A stretch of 64,000 nucleotides of DNA, from the NCBI RefSeq assembly GCF_964340395.1, contig NC_135565.1, positions 19,620,709 through 19,684,708 of the forward strand. The letters are read 5' to 3'. The DNA comes from Glandiceps talaboti. Its lineage: Eukaryota; Hemichordata; Enteropneusta; Spengelidae. Shown here piece after piece: positions 1-17,326 of this stretch (positions within the stretch are counted from its first letter, which is position 1; each line of letters opens with the position of its first letter). Made by a program: the position numbers and the translations under genes. Under the pieces are notes generated by a model, which had not been told where the DNA came from, searched no databases, and saw nothing but the letters and a program-made list of their open reading frames with translations.

Positions 1-4459
<4,459 letters not shown>

Positions 4460-4666
4460 ATAGTTGAAAAGTGCAAATGAAGTTTTCTTTAATGAAAGTG
4501 ATTTTGAAAACACAAGTTTAAAGAAGACACAAAATTCAAGACATTAATTTCTCATTATCAAGTAAACTTATTGGAAATTTTCAACTATATTTGTATTCCT
4601 GTGTCCTTTGGACCGAAAGATCTCTTCTGAACATTTGCAGTTGAAATACTGAAGTGAACTTGAATG

Positions 4667-4672
4667 AATAAA
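4667..4672 (+). terminator. CTR9: CTR9 polyadenylation signal
   Basis: AATAAA lies 208 bp after the CTR9 stop codon. It is the first perfect signal downstream of it. The gap from here to the next gene's stop (5661) holds no recognisable gene. Confidence 0.6.
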
Positions 4673-4689
4673 AATGCCATTTATGTCAA

Positions 4690-5660
4690 CAGTGCACTAT
4701 GCCACTAGGGGGCGCTATTTATTGGAAAGTTAGCAATACAGTATCAACATGTAACATAGACGTGTTGCACTGACTCTGAAAAAAATCACCACAAGCTGGA
4801 GACCAATCCATTGTCTGGGGTGAACTGACAACTTTATAACATTAAAAATATAGGAAGAAGTAAATGTAGGCAGACTGTGGGTATTTTTGGTGTAAATAAA
4901 AAAAGGGGGGTGTTTCTGTCCACCTTCTTTACCCAATAATACCTTTTTATTACATGAGGGATGAACAGTAAGAGCTGTAAAGTAGCACTGACTCTTAGAC
5001 TCTAAGATAGGTTGTGTCATTCAGCCCTCACTGATGTGTGAGGGCGCCCTGTCATGGCATACCTAACCGACTCCTGTGATTCTGTACAAACTTCTACTTT
5101 CAGTCTGTGTAACTTAAATCCACTCTGAGGTCTTCTCTCAGCTTTCAGTCTCTGTAACATCAATATCTTTTAATGCTACTTTCAATAAACTATGTACGAT
5201 TTGTAAAATCAGTAGATACACAAATGTCTCTTTCTTTTACAAAAATGTTCTAGGCTAATTAATCATCAAATTGCACAGTAATAAAACACATTAAGCAAAT
5301 GATAAAATATGGAAATGCTTGTTCTAAATAGACTTTGGGGAAGTATGATTGTGGCTTATGATGAGAAGGTATTAGAATGACTGCTGTGGGGCAGGGTTAG
5401 GGTTCAACAAAAGTACACATCATTGCCATGGAAAAGAAAGAAATACCTATCACAGGCCCTTTATCACAGGGACTGTGGTGAGATATGTGATAACCAAATT
5501 CATTCACATTCTCATTATGAAATTTACAAAAAATGTACAACACAACTATAATATAAAAGTAAAGAATTCATTGATCAAATGCAACAAAGTTCTCTGAAAT
5601 GTTCACTAAAATAATTTTTATTTCTTGTAAAATGTACACTGCCAGGCAAAATAGTTTTCT
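4690..5660. other. Intergenic gap between convergent genes
   Basis: No supported gene. A few AATAAA-like strings occur on both strands (for example 5184 on +). For the minus-strand gene, an AATAAA on the reverse strand lies at 5617-5622, about 40 bp past its stop. A fragment AGGGCGCCCTGTC near 5041 resembles ends of the short elements seen elsewhere. Confidence 0.4.
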
Positions 5661-6782
5661 TTACTTGGTGTACACTGTGATACGATTGAAGCCTGGATAT
5701 GATACTACAATCATATGTTTACCAACTGTAATGTGATCAGGAGCCAAGTCCAGGTCATCTCTGAATTCTTCAACAAATTCTCCATTCTTTGTATACTTCA
5801 CAATGGACCCCTTAGCCCACTGAAGACAGTACACGTTATCCCATAAATCTACACTTAGCCCACGGGGCCTGTACACATCACTGTACAATATGAACAGGAG
5901 TTGTAGTTGGTCATTATATACTTTGATACTACCATCTCTCATACCACCACGACCCCAGTCAGACACAAGAACATTATTGACAGAATTGACAACTGCATAC
6001 TTGGGGTCTATGAGTTGTCCTGTCTGACTTTGACCTTTGACCTCTGCTACACTTTGACCTTTGATGTTGTATTTGACCACTTTCTTCCTATCATGGTCTG
6101 TTACTACAAAGTTGTCATTCATGAGTGCAATGCCATAGGGAGATACCTCATCACCTTGACATAATGTTTGAACTCTTGTAGAACTCTGCTGATAAACAAC
6201 AACTTGTTTATTACCAATGTCAGTCATGAAATATTCGCTGTTTGCTGTCACAGCTACATCCCATGGCTTGAATTCATTAGTAAATTTACCATCAAATCTA
6301 ATCTCCGAGTCGAGTTCATAATCTGAGTTCAAAATCAAGACACTATTTAAGACAGCAATGACCACTTGACCATGGTAGTTTATGGTCACTCCTTGCACTC
6401 CCTCAAACTGTACTGGACCACTTTTACCATCCAGTCTTTTAGTTACACACCAGGTACCTGTAAACAAAGTAACGGTCAAAGGTCAGATCATAGCAGACTA
6501 CAGTAAGCAGTCCGCATTTTTATATTTCCACAGAAAATTATCTTTTTAGTTACCAGCAGTGTGTTTGTCCTTTATGTGTTTTAAAGTAATGTAACAATCG
6601 TAATTTGACCATTAGGTCACAACGTTTCGAAATAAACCGTTATTATTATTATTAAATTGAAATGCGAAGGCAACTGAAAGATCATACTTTCAATAGCTGC
6701 CCATGCAGTCAGCTTTTGACATGTTTTGTATAGAGTTTTCAACCAATGGGAGGGTGGTGACACCTTTTACATCAGAATTTGC

Positions 6783-6841
<59 letters not shown>

Positions 6842-8892
6842 TGTTTTAGATTTTTCCTAACCTTTCTTTTGTTTTACTATCTGTGTTCCACTTTCTTCTG
6901 ATATTGGTTTCTTGTCAACATCCAGTGTTGATCTGTGTTCCATCTCAGTATCTCCACTTGTCTCAGGTATATCAGTTGTTAGTGGTTTTCCTAGAATGAA
7001 GAAACAAATACATAATAAACTGATCACAAACATAAAATATACTTTTTACAGTATTTTTCCCCATGCTCTTTCGCAAAATAAAATTTGTATAAAAGCTGTG
7101 CTAGCTCAGATATACATGGTATATATGATGCCAGCGAAATAAACTAATACATAATATGCAAACAGCACGTTATGTGGAAACCATAACAAGTTTGAGATAC
7201 TCTATGGGAAAACATGGTATGCAGTTTCCATCTAAACGTTTAGATGAGGTGTCACTGAGAAGTTTGAGTAATTATCATCATTACAACCACTGTAATAAAT
7301 TCTAAAGAAATTAATGAAAATGTGTAGTTCACTATTTTTCAATCAGTATATCTCATGTAAATCTGATGTTGTGTTATGTTATGTTATGTTATACTATGTT
7401 GTGTTGTGTTATTTTGTTATATTATGTTTTGTTGTGTTATGTTAGTATATTGTGTTGTGTTGTGTTGTGTTGTGTTGTGTTGTGTTCTGGCAAGTTGTGT
7501 TGTGTTGTGTTGTGTTGTGTTGTGTTATGTTGTGTTGTGTTGTGTTGTGTTGTGTTGTGTTACCCTTATATGTCATATGATGTAGCACAACTCTAGGAAT
7601 TGTTATGGTTTGCCAATAATTCTCCCCCAGAAAAAGTTTAACAATAATGATCTAGTGTGACGCTGAGATTGCTATCAGAACTTACCTTTCTCTTTGTCTA
7701 TTCCGGCTATACTGGTTGACTCAATGTCTTCGTCCACTTTTAGCTTGAGCTGTAGCTCTAGATCTTGTGGAATAAGTTCTGTATATCGTGCTAACTTTAT
7801 CTGAAGTTTTGAAAGCTTGGTTTCAAGATCAGAAATTTGAAGATCCTTTGATTTGTGTTCATCTGGTATGACCTTTTCACGAATGACTTTGTCTAACCGG
7901 CCTTGCAGTAGTTGGTTGTCTGTCTGTAGTCTACGTACACTTCGTAACAGATCTGGGACCAGTTCAGAATACAGTTTGGATTGATTCGATATTGGAGTTA
8001 GACTTCTGACGGATAAACTTAATGTAGGAGATTTACATAGACTTGGCGTGGCTACACCTTGTTTCATGATCTTCTCTTCAAGTGCTGTAATGTAAAAAGA
8101 TAAATATTAATACTCTATCCGAATCTCTTCCATTTCTTGCCAAGAACATTTGTCTGTTACAGAAGTCACCGTCACTCATGTACTGTTACAGCAATAATAT
8201 TGATTCTTATTCTAAGTATGAACCCAGAGTCTATGGACAACAGAAATCTTGATAAATAAAAATTATACACTTGTATTTTATATCATTTTACCTGTCAAAG
8301 CAGCACACGTGCTTTCCGTATCAGTCCATATGTATCTTTGGATTCCCAACAGTCTCAAGATCTCACTTTTAGACTGTAGAATGTGTTGGATCTTTTCTGA
8401 CATCTCTACATCAGCTTGGACCATATCAGAATGTTGTCCTCTCAGTCGTTTACAAGTCTTTGCAGCGTGTACCATGATAAAGTACCTGATGATATCCGAT
8501 TGTGTGATTTCAAATTGTGGGTCTACCTTGACGTAGAGGAACCGTGATCTTGTATCTGCATGTATATAAAACTTGAAATGGTGTACAAATACAAAACCAA
8601 TGATCTTTTAAATGCAGATGTTGAAATAGAAAGTACAATTGAAGGAGAATTTAGACTATAATTCAAACAACATACAAGTAATGAATGTCACATCGTAGAA
8701 CTGCACTTTATGTTATAGATCTAGAGTAAATAGCACATCACAATTTAGGATAAAAGCTTTGTGTATGTAAGTAAAGAAGGGGCCTGAGTGATATTGTGTC
8801 TAATAACAGATATTTAGTATTCATATACAGTTTATTAATGTACATAAACATATTGTAAACAACTGAAGTTACCAATAAAAATCTTATAAATA

Positions 8893-8925
<33 letters not shown>

Positions 8926-11919
8926 ATAAGAAAGAATCTTACCCTGTCCATGAACCAAGGCTTTCTCATCAATATTCTTAGCATCATTTGGTTCTTGTGT
9001 TTCATGACTGTCTGTATAGGATCTCTTGTCCTGCAATAACAGATGATTAATTAGTTAGTCATTTAAAAAAAGAAGTTCAAACTATGGTAATTCAAATAAT
9101 GAACTGAATAGTTGGTGGCAATGGTACAAGAGAGTTAAGAAGCTGGCTATTACTTGTGTACAACGGACCAGAAATTCTGAAAATGTAACAAAAATACAAC
9201 TATAGCTTTTAGAAGGCAAACCTACCATGATATTAAGTTCTTCACGTCGTCTCTGTGCAGTATTACTACTGCTTGAAATTCCTGCACTGGGGACTTGAGG
9301 ACCATTTCCTAAGGAGGCAAACATGAAAAACATGTTACAGCTACAAGTAATCTAAAAGTGAAATGATGTATTTTAAACACAGCATTATGCATGATCACTG
9401 TGTACAACTTAAAATTTTAATGAGAATAGTTATCTGCTTACTTGAAAGAAAGAATGCATCGATATCAGCAAATTTCTTCTCCTCATAAGTTGCTGTCAAC
9501 TGTAATTGCAGATCCACTTTGTCAGCATCCTGTCTCATTTGAGCAGATATCAGCAGTGGCTCCAAATCGTTAGCGAGAAGTCCAGATCGACAACAAGCCT
9601 GTATACTATAAAGATAAAAGAGACTTGGCACATTTAAAACAATGATAAGGGAACCATCTGACAAATTGCGTACATGTACCCCATCCCCTATACTCCGTTT
9701 GCAAGCTTTGTCAACTTCCTCTGAGCTTCTTTCTCCATTTACTAACTCTTCAGACTTCCTTTTGAATTCTCGCTTGCTGTTTTCCCAGACATCCTTAACA
9801 CTTTCCATTTCCTTTGTTTTTCCATTTAGATCGGATGATTTGTCTGTGGAACCTACTTGTGTCTCGTAATTGCTTGCTTTCAACTCTATGTGAATAGGTA
9901 GATGACAGCTATCTGAAGCACAATTTTTGAGAAAATTAGCATTAATTTACTATTTGTATTACGGTACAAAGATTTATTGTGAAAACAACATCACTGAAAT
10001 GAAAACCAATTTTTCCATCACTAAAGTAAAGATTCTTTTTTTTCACACAGTAAGGGTATATACATACATGTATATACCACGGTGTCAGCCCCACCCCTAT
10101 CCCCCTGACCCAACCCCCACCTTCGACCAATGTAAACTGTTCACTCTTGATTTTGAAGTATTATGTAGCAGTGTAACCTTCTCTTTGAATGACCGTACGA
10201 CCTTTGACCCATGTTTTGGACAGCTATGTTTCTGAGTTGCCGATTTTCACGTTTTTTCGAAGTTTTTGGACAATGTTGTTTCCAAGTAGGCCAGTTTTCA
10301 ATATTTCGAAGACTTTTCACTCTTATTTTCTGGCTGAAATGTAGACTCAGTCTGTTTACAGGTTTTAAAATAATTGTGAGTTTGTGCTTCTAATTTAAAT
10401 CCTACAGGGTACACCTGTGCCCATTACAAAGCCAAGTTACCCCACCACACCCTCTCTCGGATCATTTGAATATAATATCTACAATACCCTGTAGTTGCAT
10501 TGATAAAGTCCTGAAGAAACAAAATCCTTAATTTAAAGTCGATTGTTGCAAGGAAAACGGTCTTATCATAGACATAAAATTGGGGTGTAAATATTTACCA
10601 TTACACCTTTAGACCTATATAAGCTTATAGTCATCTAGTGTCTACGTACCTTGGCCTTTCTGTGATTTATTTGTTTGTTGTGAGAAGAAATCAGCAAATC
10701 TTACATGGGTGTCTGTAATTTCTTTACTCTCCTTAAAAGCTTCACTGAGTTGGCGAGATCTTTCAAATGCAGCTGGGGTATCTCGAATGACATCCATTAT
10801 CTTGTCATGCCATTTATCACGTGGAAATCTCACGATAGAGCTATCTTTGTGTCTCTTTAAGTAGGTGTCAATGAAATCAGCAATTTGTGTGTCATCGGCT
10901 GAAAGGTTAGGTAATCCAGTTGCTAGAACATCTAACCCATCTAGTGCATACTCCTCATGGCAAGTTGTATTGATACACAGGTGACTTTGAAAAACATTTC
11001 TTAGTAGATCATCACCGGAATATCCAGGACAAAAGGTCGGTGTTACGGATTTATTGTCAATTATTTCGACTAATTTATTCCGCAAAGTTCTGTCTCTTTG
11101 TGTAGAAACTCCCTGTACTGTCAGTTTTGGAGACTTACTATCATTTTCGATTTGCCTTTTAGCTACTATAGCAATTGAAGAAGTTATGTCTTCACATTTT
11201 GCTAACCCATCCTGGCCATCTATCTGTCCATATGCCAATATCACGTGTTGTTTCACCCGAGCACGTAAATGTAAGTCTTCTACAAAGAATGTGCTATCGG
11301 GCTTTGGCAGGATTTCTAGATGAGGAAGTCTTGATAATTCCCTGTTATGAAAGTCAGCTCTGTACATGTTGTCGAAGTATTCCTTCATGCCTGGTCCGAT
11401 AGAGAACACAACATCGGCCTCACTCGCCATGCGCACCATCTCTATGTCCAGTTCGTTCCTTCTCTCATCAGAAACCAGTAAATATGAATCTCGTGGATGT
11501 ATATGGTTTATTAGGTACAACAGTGCATGCTTATACAGACTTTCTCGAATCCAAGCAGCCGCATCAGCTGTCTTTGGAGCGTATCCAACTACATACTGAA
11601 TGTTCGTAAGTTCTTGTAACTGTGGATAGTAAGCTTGTGGGTAAAACAAGCAACGTATTTCGATAGGATCCTGTTCGGGTTTAAGTCTTACATTTCTAAC
11701 AGCTGGGATCAAAGTTACACCATAGTGTTCGGCGTCCTCCCTCTGTTTATCAGTGATTGTAACATCCAGTACCGTGGAGTATACTTTGAGATGTTCTCCG
11801 TTATTTCTTTTAATCTCACAGAATTCGCGTATTCGATCTCTATGGAAACCTGGTAGTCCACGCTCATCCCAATCCCATTTACCAAATACAAATAAAGCAG
11901 AGGGTTTGTCTGATGTCAT
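5661..11919 (-). CDS. GT-B glycosyltransferase-like / TRADD-N-like / coiled-coil / NHL-propeller protein
   Basis: Complete eight-exon gene, read from high to low coordinates: 11919-10650, 9912-9442, 9308-9226, 9030-8943, 8555-8292, 8084-7686, 6990-6862, 6457-5661; 3501 nt, 1166 residues. All junctions are GT-AG and most introns are phase 1. An in-frame TAA sits just upstream of the ATG. Residues 1-423 (one exon) look like a GT-B, family-4-like glycosyltransferase: YVVGYAPKTADAAAWIRES, ADVVFSIGPGMKEYF, VILAYGQIDGQDGL, FCPGYSGDDLL, and EEYALDGLDVLATGLP where the usual E-x7-E is E-x7-D. Residues 489-580 (DGSLIIVLNVPSLFYLYSIQ, SGLLANDLEPLLI, then a closing YEEKKFADIDAFFL) resemble the TRADD-N adaptor fold. 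Residues 581-901 are a charged coiled-coil linker. Residues 902-1166 form NHL-type blades (PKYAVVNSVNNVLVSDWGRG, RPRGLSVDLWDNVYCLQWAKG). There is no signal peptide or membrane segment, so it is probably cytosolic. The function is unknown; an immune sensor or effector role is inference. Confidence 0.82.
6787..6838. repeat. (TG)n microsatellite
   Basis: About 26 TG units in the last intron of the minus-strand NHL gene, 24 bp beyond the splice donor at 6861. Confidence 0.97.
7364..7562. repeat. TGTGT/TATGT pentanucleotide repeat
   Basis: Long run of 5-bp units (TGTGT, TATGT) with one interruption near 7489, in an intron of the minus-strand NHL gene. Its open frames are artefacts of the repeat. 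Confidence 0.95.
8821..8923 (+). repeat. Poly(A) tract preceded by a polyadenylation signal, possible retroposed 3' end
   Basis: A run of about 30 A (8894-8923) follows AATAAA at 8874-8879 by the usual 15 or so bases. This is the signature of a reverse-transcribed polyadenylated RNA. It lies in the intron between 9030-8943 and 8555-8292, antisense to the gene and only 19 bp from a splice donor. The source RNA is not recognisable. Confidence 0.4.
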
Positions 11920-11934
11920 GTTGGGAATATTATG

Positions 11935-12500
11935 ATAGATTTAAATTTGTAACCTGCGTCAAAATGAATAATTAATACATATGATTATGAAGAAATGAGC
12001 AATTTATGAATTATGGCAGTCATAGCTGATTCAAATAGGGAACTTGCAATCCAGACTGAGCATGCTCAGATGCAAAGGACTATGGGATTATCTGTGGTTA
12101 TCGTAATACGTAATCTGGAGTTACCGATAAAATAACCCCCCCCCCCCCCAATGGTCAGGGTGACTATTAATTACTGACATGACCCTCAACACAAGGGAGG
12201 ACTTACTCCGTATGCAAGCAGGACTATGTGAGGACATGCCCGGGTTCTGTTATATTATTAAACAATAGGGATTTCTTCAATACATGTAATAAATTACGTC
12301 ATCAGATCATTTATGAGTTACATCTTAATTTAATACCAGGTTTAAGTTCAGTCAATTGTAAGTGTGGTGGATAAGTATGCTTCAATAAGTAGAATATTGC
12401 GAGTACCTTCTACTCGAGTACATTAGGGCCTGTGACGCAACGTTAATTTATTCAAAATGGCGTCGACTCATGAATAATTCATATCTTCATGTAATAACTT
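11935..12500 (-). promoter_or_regulatory. Presumed promoter side of the GT/NHL gene
   Basis: Upstream of the ATG at 11919 on the minus strand. No TATA box or CpG-dense stretch is clear. The region is interrupted by an inverted-repeat element at 12039. This is placed by position only. Confidence 0.2.
12039..12175 (+). mobile_element. Truncated MITE with GGGAACTTGCAA terminus
   Basis: Starts TAGGGAACTTGCAATCCAG and runs through the palindromic GAGCATGCTC core motif, then a C13 run. It matches the first half of the full element at 26762-27004 and the reverse of 61309-61562. The far end is lost. Confidence 0.75.
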
Positions 12501-13675
12501 AATATGTTCAAAAACGCAAAAAATGTGACCATCAGATCACAGTTACAGACATTTTATTTGGCCAGGGAACTTAAATAATGTAATAAACTACAATTTAATG
12601 TAAATTTCAGTGTGTAAAGACATTATTCTCAACTAAGCAAGAACTGGGGTCAATGAACTTTTCTCAATTGCTGATTTTTGCATTTGAAATTAATTGTCGA
12701 GCATAAGATCGAATATTCCCGTCCATTTTTTTCTGCCAGGTATTTAGTAACATTCAGTACTTAAATAATCATGGGGGAATGGATAGGTTGTTTTGATCCT
12801 TTTCGATGTCTCAACAAATATGTCTATTTTACAGATAATTAGATAAACCTTGTAATTTTAACATTTATGTTTACTAAAAACCAGATTGATTTAGCTATGT
12901 CTTCCTACCTAGATATTGTAACATGATAAATGGAAACAATGAATAACATCTCAAGTCGGCGATTGTTGGAGTCTTTGTCCATGAAATTTCGATCTTACAA
13001 AACTTACCATTTTCGATGTATAAATAATGACGTCATCACCATAATTTGCATACGAAAAACAAATCACACCAAATTTCAAAAGAACATTATACAGTGAAGG
13101 ATTGGTGTTAATTTCATAGTGTTGGGGAGACTTTATCCTGATTTTTAATACTGTCATTGATTTTATACTCAATCACATGCCATAATGTACTCGAGTAGGT
13201 ATTCAGCAAATAATTACGCCCAAATTTACAAATTCAGCTTACAAGTGGCCCTTAAATGAATGATTAACTTATATAACACCTACACAGTAGAAAAACACAC
13301 GTACACACCGGAGATCAGAAACATTGTAAGAAACACTTTGAAACTTACCGACAATTCTTTAAGTCTGCCTTGTCACAGACATCAACTTGAAGGTTGTACC
13401 TAACACCAGTCAGGTCAAGTTCTGGCACTAGATTTTATGATGATGAAAGGTTGTATTTTTAGCTGAGGAGGGCAGACAACCTGCCCTCCAGGCAGCTTCT
13501 GGAGTAGTTATGATATATATGTTGTCATGTCTAACTTTGGTCAAAGATTAATTGTTCCATAGTGAACTTTGTCAGGTCCAATACAATGCTGATGATAATG
13601 AATGACCTGACCTCGTTTCCATGGATACTACATATAAGTCTGATCTCAATGTGTCATCCAAAAAATACATGCATG

Positions 13676-13706
13676 CATACATACATACATACATACATAC
13701 ATACAT

Positions 13707-13754
<48 letters not shown>

Positions 13755-13765
13755 ATACATACACA
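13676..13765. repeat. (CATA)n and (CA)n microsatellite
   Basis: About 12 tetranucleotide units followed by about 14 CA units, intergenic. Confidence 0.97.
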
Positions 13766-14502
13766 TGAATCACCCATGTGAGATATAAGAATTGCAAATA
13801 AAATCTTTAAAGTACATATTTGTTATAATAACATTAGGGCAAATATTGTTTGACTGGAAAGTGAAAATAGGTTGATTTTATTTCACAAACAAAGTAAATC
13901 ACATACAAGGGTAATGCTTGAAATGTAAAACCTGGTACAACTAAAGTAAGAAACTTCAAAACAGATACATTTTGAATCCTGACGTTGGATAGAATAGCCT
14001 CTACTGTCTTTACAATATCATTTATCTCATCAGATTGAAATGTTGAAATGTTATCCCAGCAGATAAAAGTACATAAAGAGAAAAATCACAAATTTTCAAA
14101 AGTGTCATTTGTTGTCCTGTCTATATATCTACTTACTCTGACATCAGCGTGGATCTAGGATACAAAAGATAGCTGTCAGTTTTTAGAGAGATCAGCTTGA
14201 CAAGTTTTGAGGTAAAACATAGTTATTTCAGACTTCTGAAACTCTCCATTTAACCAGTTTTAAGAACTATGAAAGAGTATAGAATATGCGGAAGCAGACA
14301 GTCAGATCGGCTGACTTGCAAGTATATTGGAAGTTACTGTTGAATGCACCCTAGGGACCAATTTCCATTAAATCTTTTTGGTACATTCTCTTCAAACTTT
14401 GCCTATGAATGCTTGTTCCTGGTCCTTTTCAAATGATAAAGTAAATTTAGCAATTCACGGTCTTCACTTCAAGGAAATCAAAGATCATTTATTTCCAACA
14501 TT

Positions 14503-14665
14503 CAGTGGCCATATTGGATTCTATTCAGTGGCCATATTGGATTCTGTTCAGTGGCCATATTGGTTTCTGCTCAGTGGCCATATTGGTTTCTATTCAGTGG
14601 CCATATTGGTTTCTATTCAGCAACCATATTCTATTCTATTCAGCGACCATATTTGATTCTAAACT
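14503..14665. repeat. 22-23 bp minisatellite, about 7 copies
   Basis: Units contain ATTCAGTGGCCATATTGG with TTCTATTC or TTCTGTTC spacers, and the last copies are degenerate. Intergenic. Open frames across it are repeat artefacts. Confidence 0.92.
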
Positions 14666-15270
14666 GACCTCTATACCTTGGCACCTGATTTTTCTCCTTT
14701 TTCTTAAACAAATTGGCAACAACTGTTAACATTTTCATTCCAATACTACCTTCAATGTTGACCCTGCTGAAAATACCCCATTCTTACAGCTATGACATTG
14801 TATGGAACCACTGAGTTTATAGCATGGAGTGTAATGTCTAATATTTCAGTAAGTATTATACACTGTTCCCTTGTATACATCATTGAATATGGAATGAATA
14901 GAATACACAGAAATGCAGTGTATGGAGAGGGTGACAAGTGTCTACATCTGACAGACAGAGAGGGATTTTACAGGTGAACCCAGGGTACGGTCAGGTGACA
15001 ACCATCCCCCTGAGTAGCACATGCAGATCCCTCAGAGCATACACAATGTATGGCATTGTATGGAGAGACAAACAATTCATCTTGGAACTGGCAACAAGTC
15101 TATTGAAATCAATGAAGGATGATAAAACCAAGCACTTTTTAATGGTGTACAAGTTTTATTGCCAATGTCTAGTGACAACTTTCATAAAATAATACAATAT
15201 TGCTTCTTTAATGCTCTTTAACAAAATCACCCATTTACATAGCAGTAACAAAGTGAACAAAAAACAAATA

Positions 15271-15742
15271 TTAAAGGGGAATGCCACTCCAGGATATAAA
15301 CTTTGGGTTGTAGAGTCATTTAATGATTTTACATCACTACATTATACATGATTGCCAAGAAATATGAAGTGAATCTTACTGGCTATCCATTGTTTAGTAG
15401 TCCTTATTAGCAGTCATGCGTTGTCTTATTGGGGCTAGCCTCATAAATATGGAATGGTTGAACAACTGCATATACGAGTATGGAACAAATGCTGAATCAA
15501 GTCATGTCTCAAAATTAAGTACTGCTCAAAACACCGCAAGGCACCTCGTGAATATTCATTGTGCATGTGTTCCATACTCATGAATATTATAAGGGATGCC
15601 ACAAAACAATGGATGGCTAATAATTTTCACTTTGTATTTCTCAGCAATCACGCATTATTTACGTGCTGTAAAATCATAAAATGACTCTCTACAACCCAAA
15701 GTTTACAAAAATTTATTTCCTGGAGTGGCAATTCCCCTTTAA
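15271..15742. mobile_element. TTAA-flanked MITE with long inverted repeats (piggyBac-like)
   Basis: Flanked by TTAA at 15271-15274 and 15739-15742. The terminal inverted repeats start AGGGGAATGCCACTCCAGGA and match the reverse complement of the other end (GGAATTGCCACTCCAGGA). They extend imperfectly for about 100 bp through AACTTTGGGTTGTAGAG. There is no transposase frame. TTAA targets are typical of piggyBac elements, so a non-autonomous piggyBac derivative is the best reading. Confidence 0.8.
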
Positions 15743-16389
15743 AATTAGCGGACCCCTTGATAAGATAAGCCACCAAATGCAAGTCCGATTACATGCCATA
15801 AAGTGCAAGATCGATTACATGCCACCACGTATGAGACTGATTACACGCCACCAAGCATGAGAATGAGTACTGTGCTATACTTGAAATGATATATATAAAC
15901 AGGCCTTATTGATTCCATACGTCATATTCCAGTTATACACATCGACACATTACAGTCATTTTTTAAAGAAGTGTCTAAAAAGGATGCCACAACTAAAAAT
16001 TACTAAAAGGCTAAAATCACATGACAGTACATGAAACTGTGAACAAAATATGGCTAGAGTAATAACTCTGAGAGTTACCTTAAAGTATGTCATCTGAAAC
16101 AAAGTTAGCGTTGCTGTCAGGCTTTCTTTGATATTAAGGTCACATTGTACCAAAAATGCATATAGAGGGCATTTACGCTGTACTGTTCTCCTAAGTTTTT
16201 GTTTGGCAACTTTCCGAGTGCAGATCCGAGGTCTTGTTACAAGGCTAAAAAAACAAAGTTAGCAGAATGCTTTAACTGATTCAGTAAGCTACCAACTTTT
16301 TACAATACTTACTCCTAGTGGCCAAATGATCTAATCTTTTTTTTTTAGATAACTAAAATATGGCGTATTGAATCAATAAGGCCTGTTTT

Positions 16390-16517
<128 letters not shown>

Positions 16518-16974
16518 CTATTGATCGCACTATGCGTGAAACTCCGAGTTACAACCAAGAAAGTGTTCCAGAACTATCAAAAACTATATATATACACACA
16601 CATTTACTACCTGCAACGACATAAAAACACATACATTGAAACAAGAAAGTACAACACATACTCACAATACATGTGCACTGATATAGGCAAGTTGAGATCT
16701 ACAGGGAACTAGGTTTCAGTGTACAAAATGAATATATAGCCTCATACCACTAGTCTGAAGTAGAGCTGTTACTAGTCTGTTTACAGCAATGCTGACACTC
16801 CATTTATCTCTCATACCATGCTTGTGTTGAGAATGTGAAATTATTCCATTTGAAAATTTGCAAGTAAACCACAACCCAAAAAGTTGCTACCAAAGATTTG
16901 TGTTAAATGTACGTAATTACATGTAAATTATCACACGCACACTTCATGTGCTTGATACGTTAGTTACTGCATTT

Positions 16975-17326
16975 ATCTCTGCTGAGTGTACATTTACATA
17001 ATGACCATCTCTGCTGAGTACATTTACATAATGACCATCTACACTGTGCATGTACATTTACAAAATGACCATCTCTGCTGTGCACATTTACAAAATGACC
17101 ATCTCTGCTGTGTACATTTACATAATGACCATCTACACTGTGCATATACATTTACATAATGACTATCTACACTGCATGTACATTTACAAAATGACCATCT
17201 ACACTGTGCATGTACATTTACATAATGACCATCTACACTGCATGTACATTTACATAATGACCATCTACACTGTGCATGTACATTTACATAATGACCATCT
17301 ACACTGTGTGTAAATTTACATAATGA
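16975..17326. repeat. Minisatellite of 24-34 bp units
   Basis: About 11 copies built around ACATTTACATAATGACCATC with CTACACTGTGCATGT or CTCTGCTGTG variants, intergenic. Copies of two length classes alternate. Confidence 0.92.

Larger units (their letters stand above)
12180..15270. other. Non-coding stretch with simple repeats
   Basis: No gene supported. It contains a (TACA)n/(CA)n tract at 13676-13765 and a small minisatellite at 14503-14665. Short open frames here show no domain pattern. GCAAGCAGGACTATG near 12212 recurs at 44263 and may be a fragment of another dispersed repeat. Confidence 0.5.
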
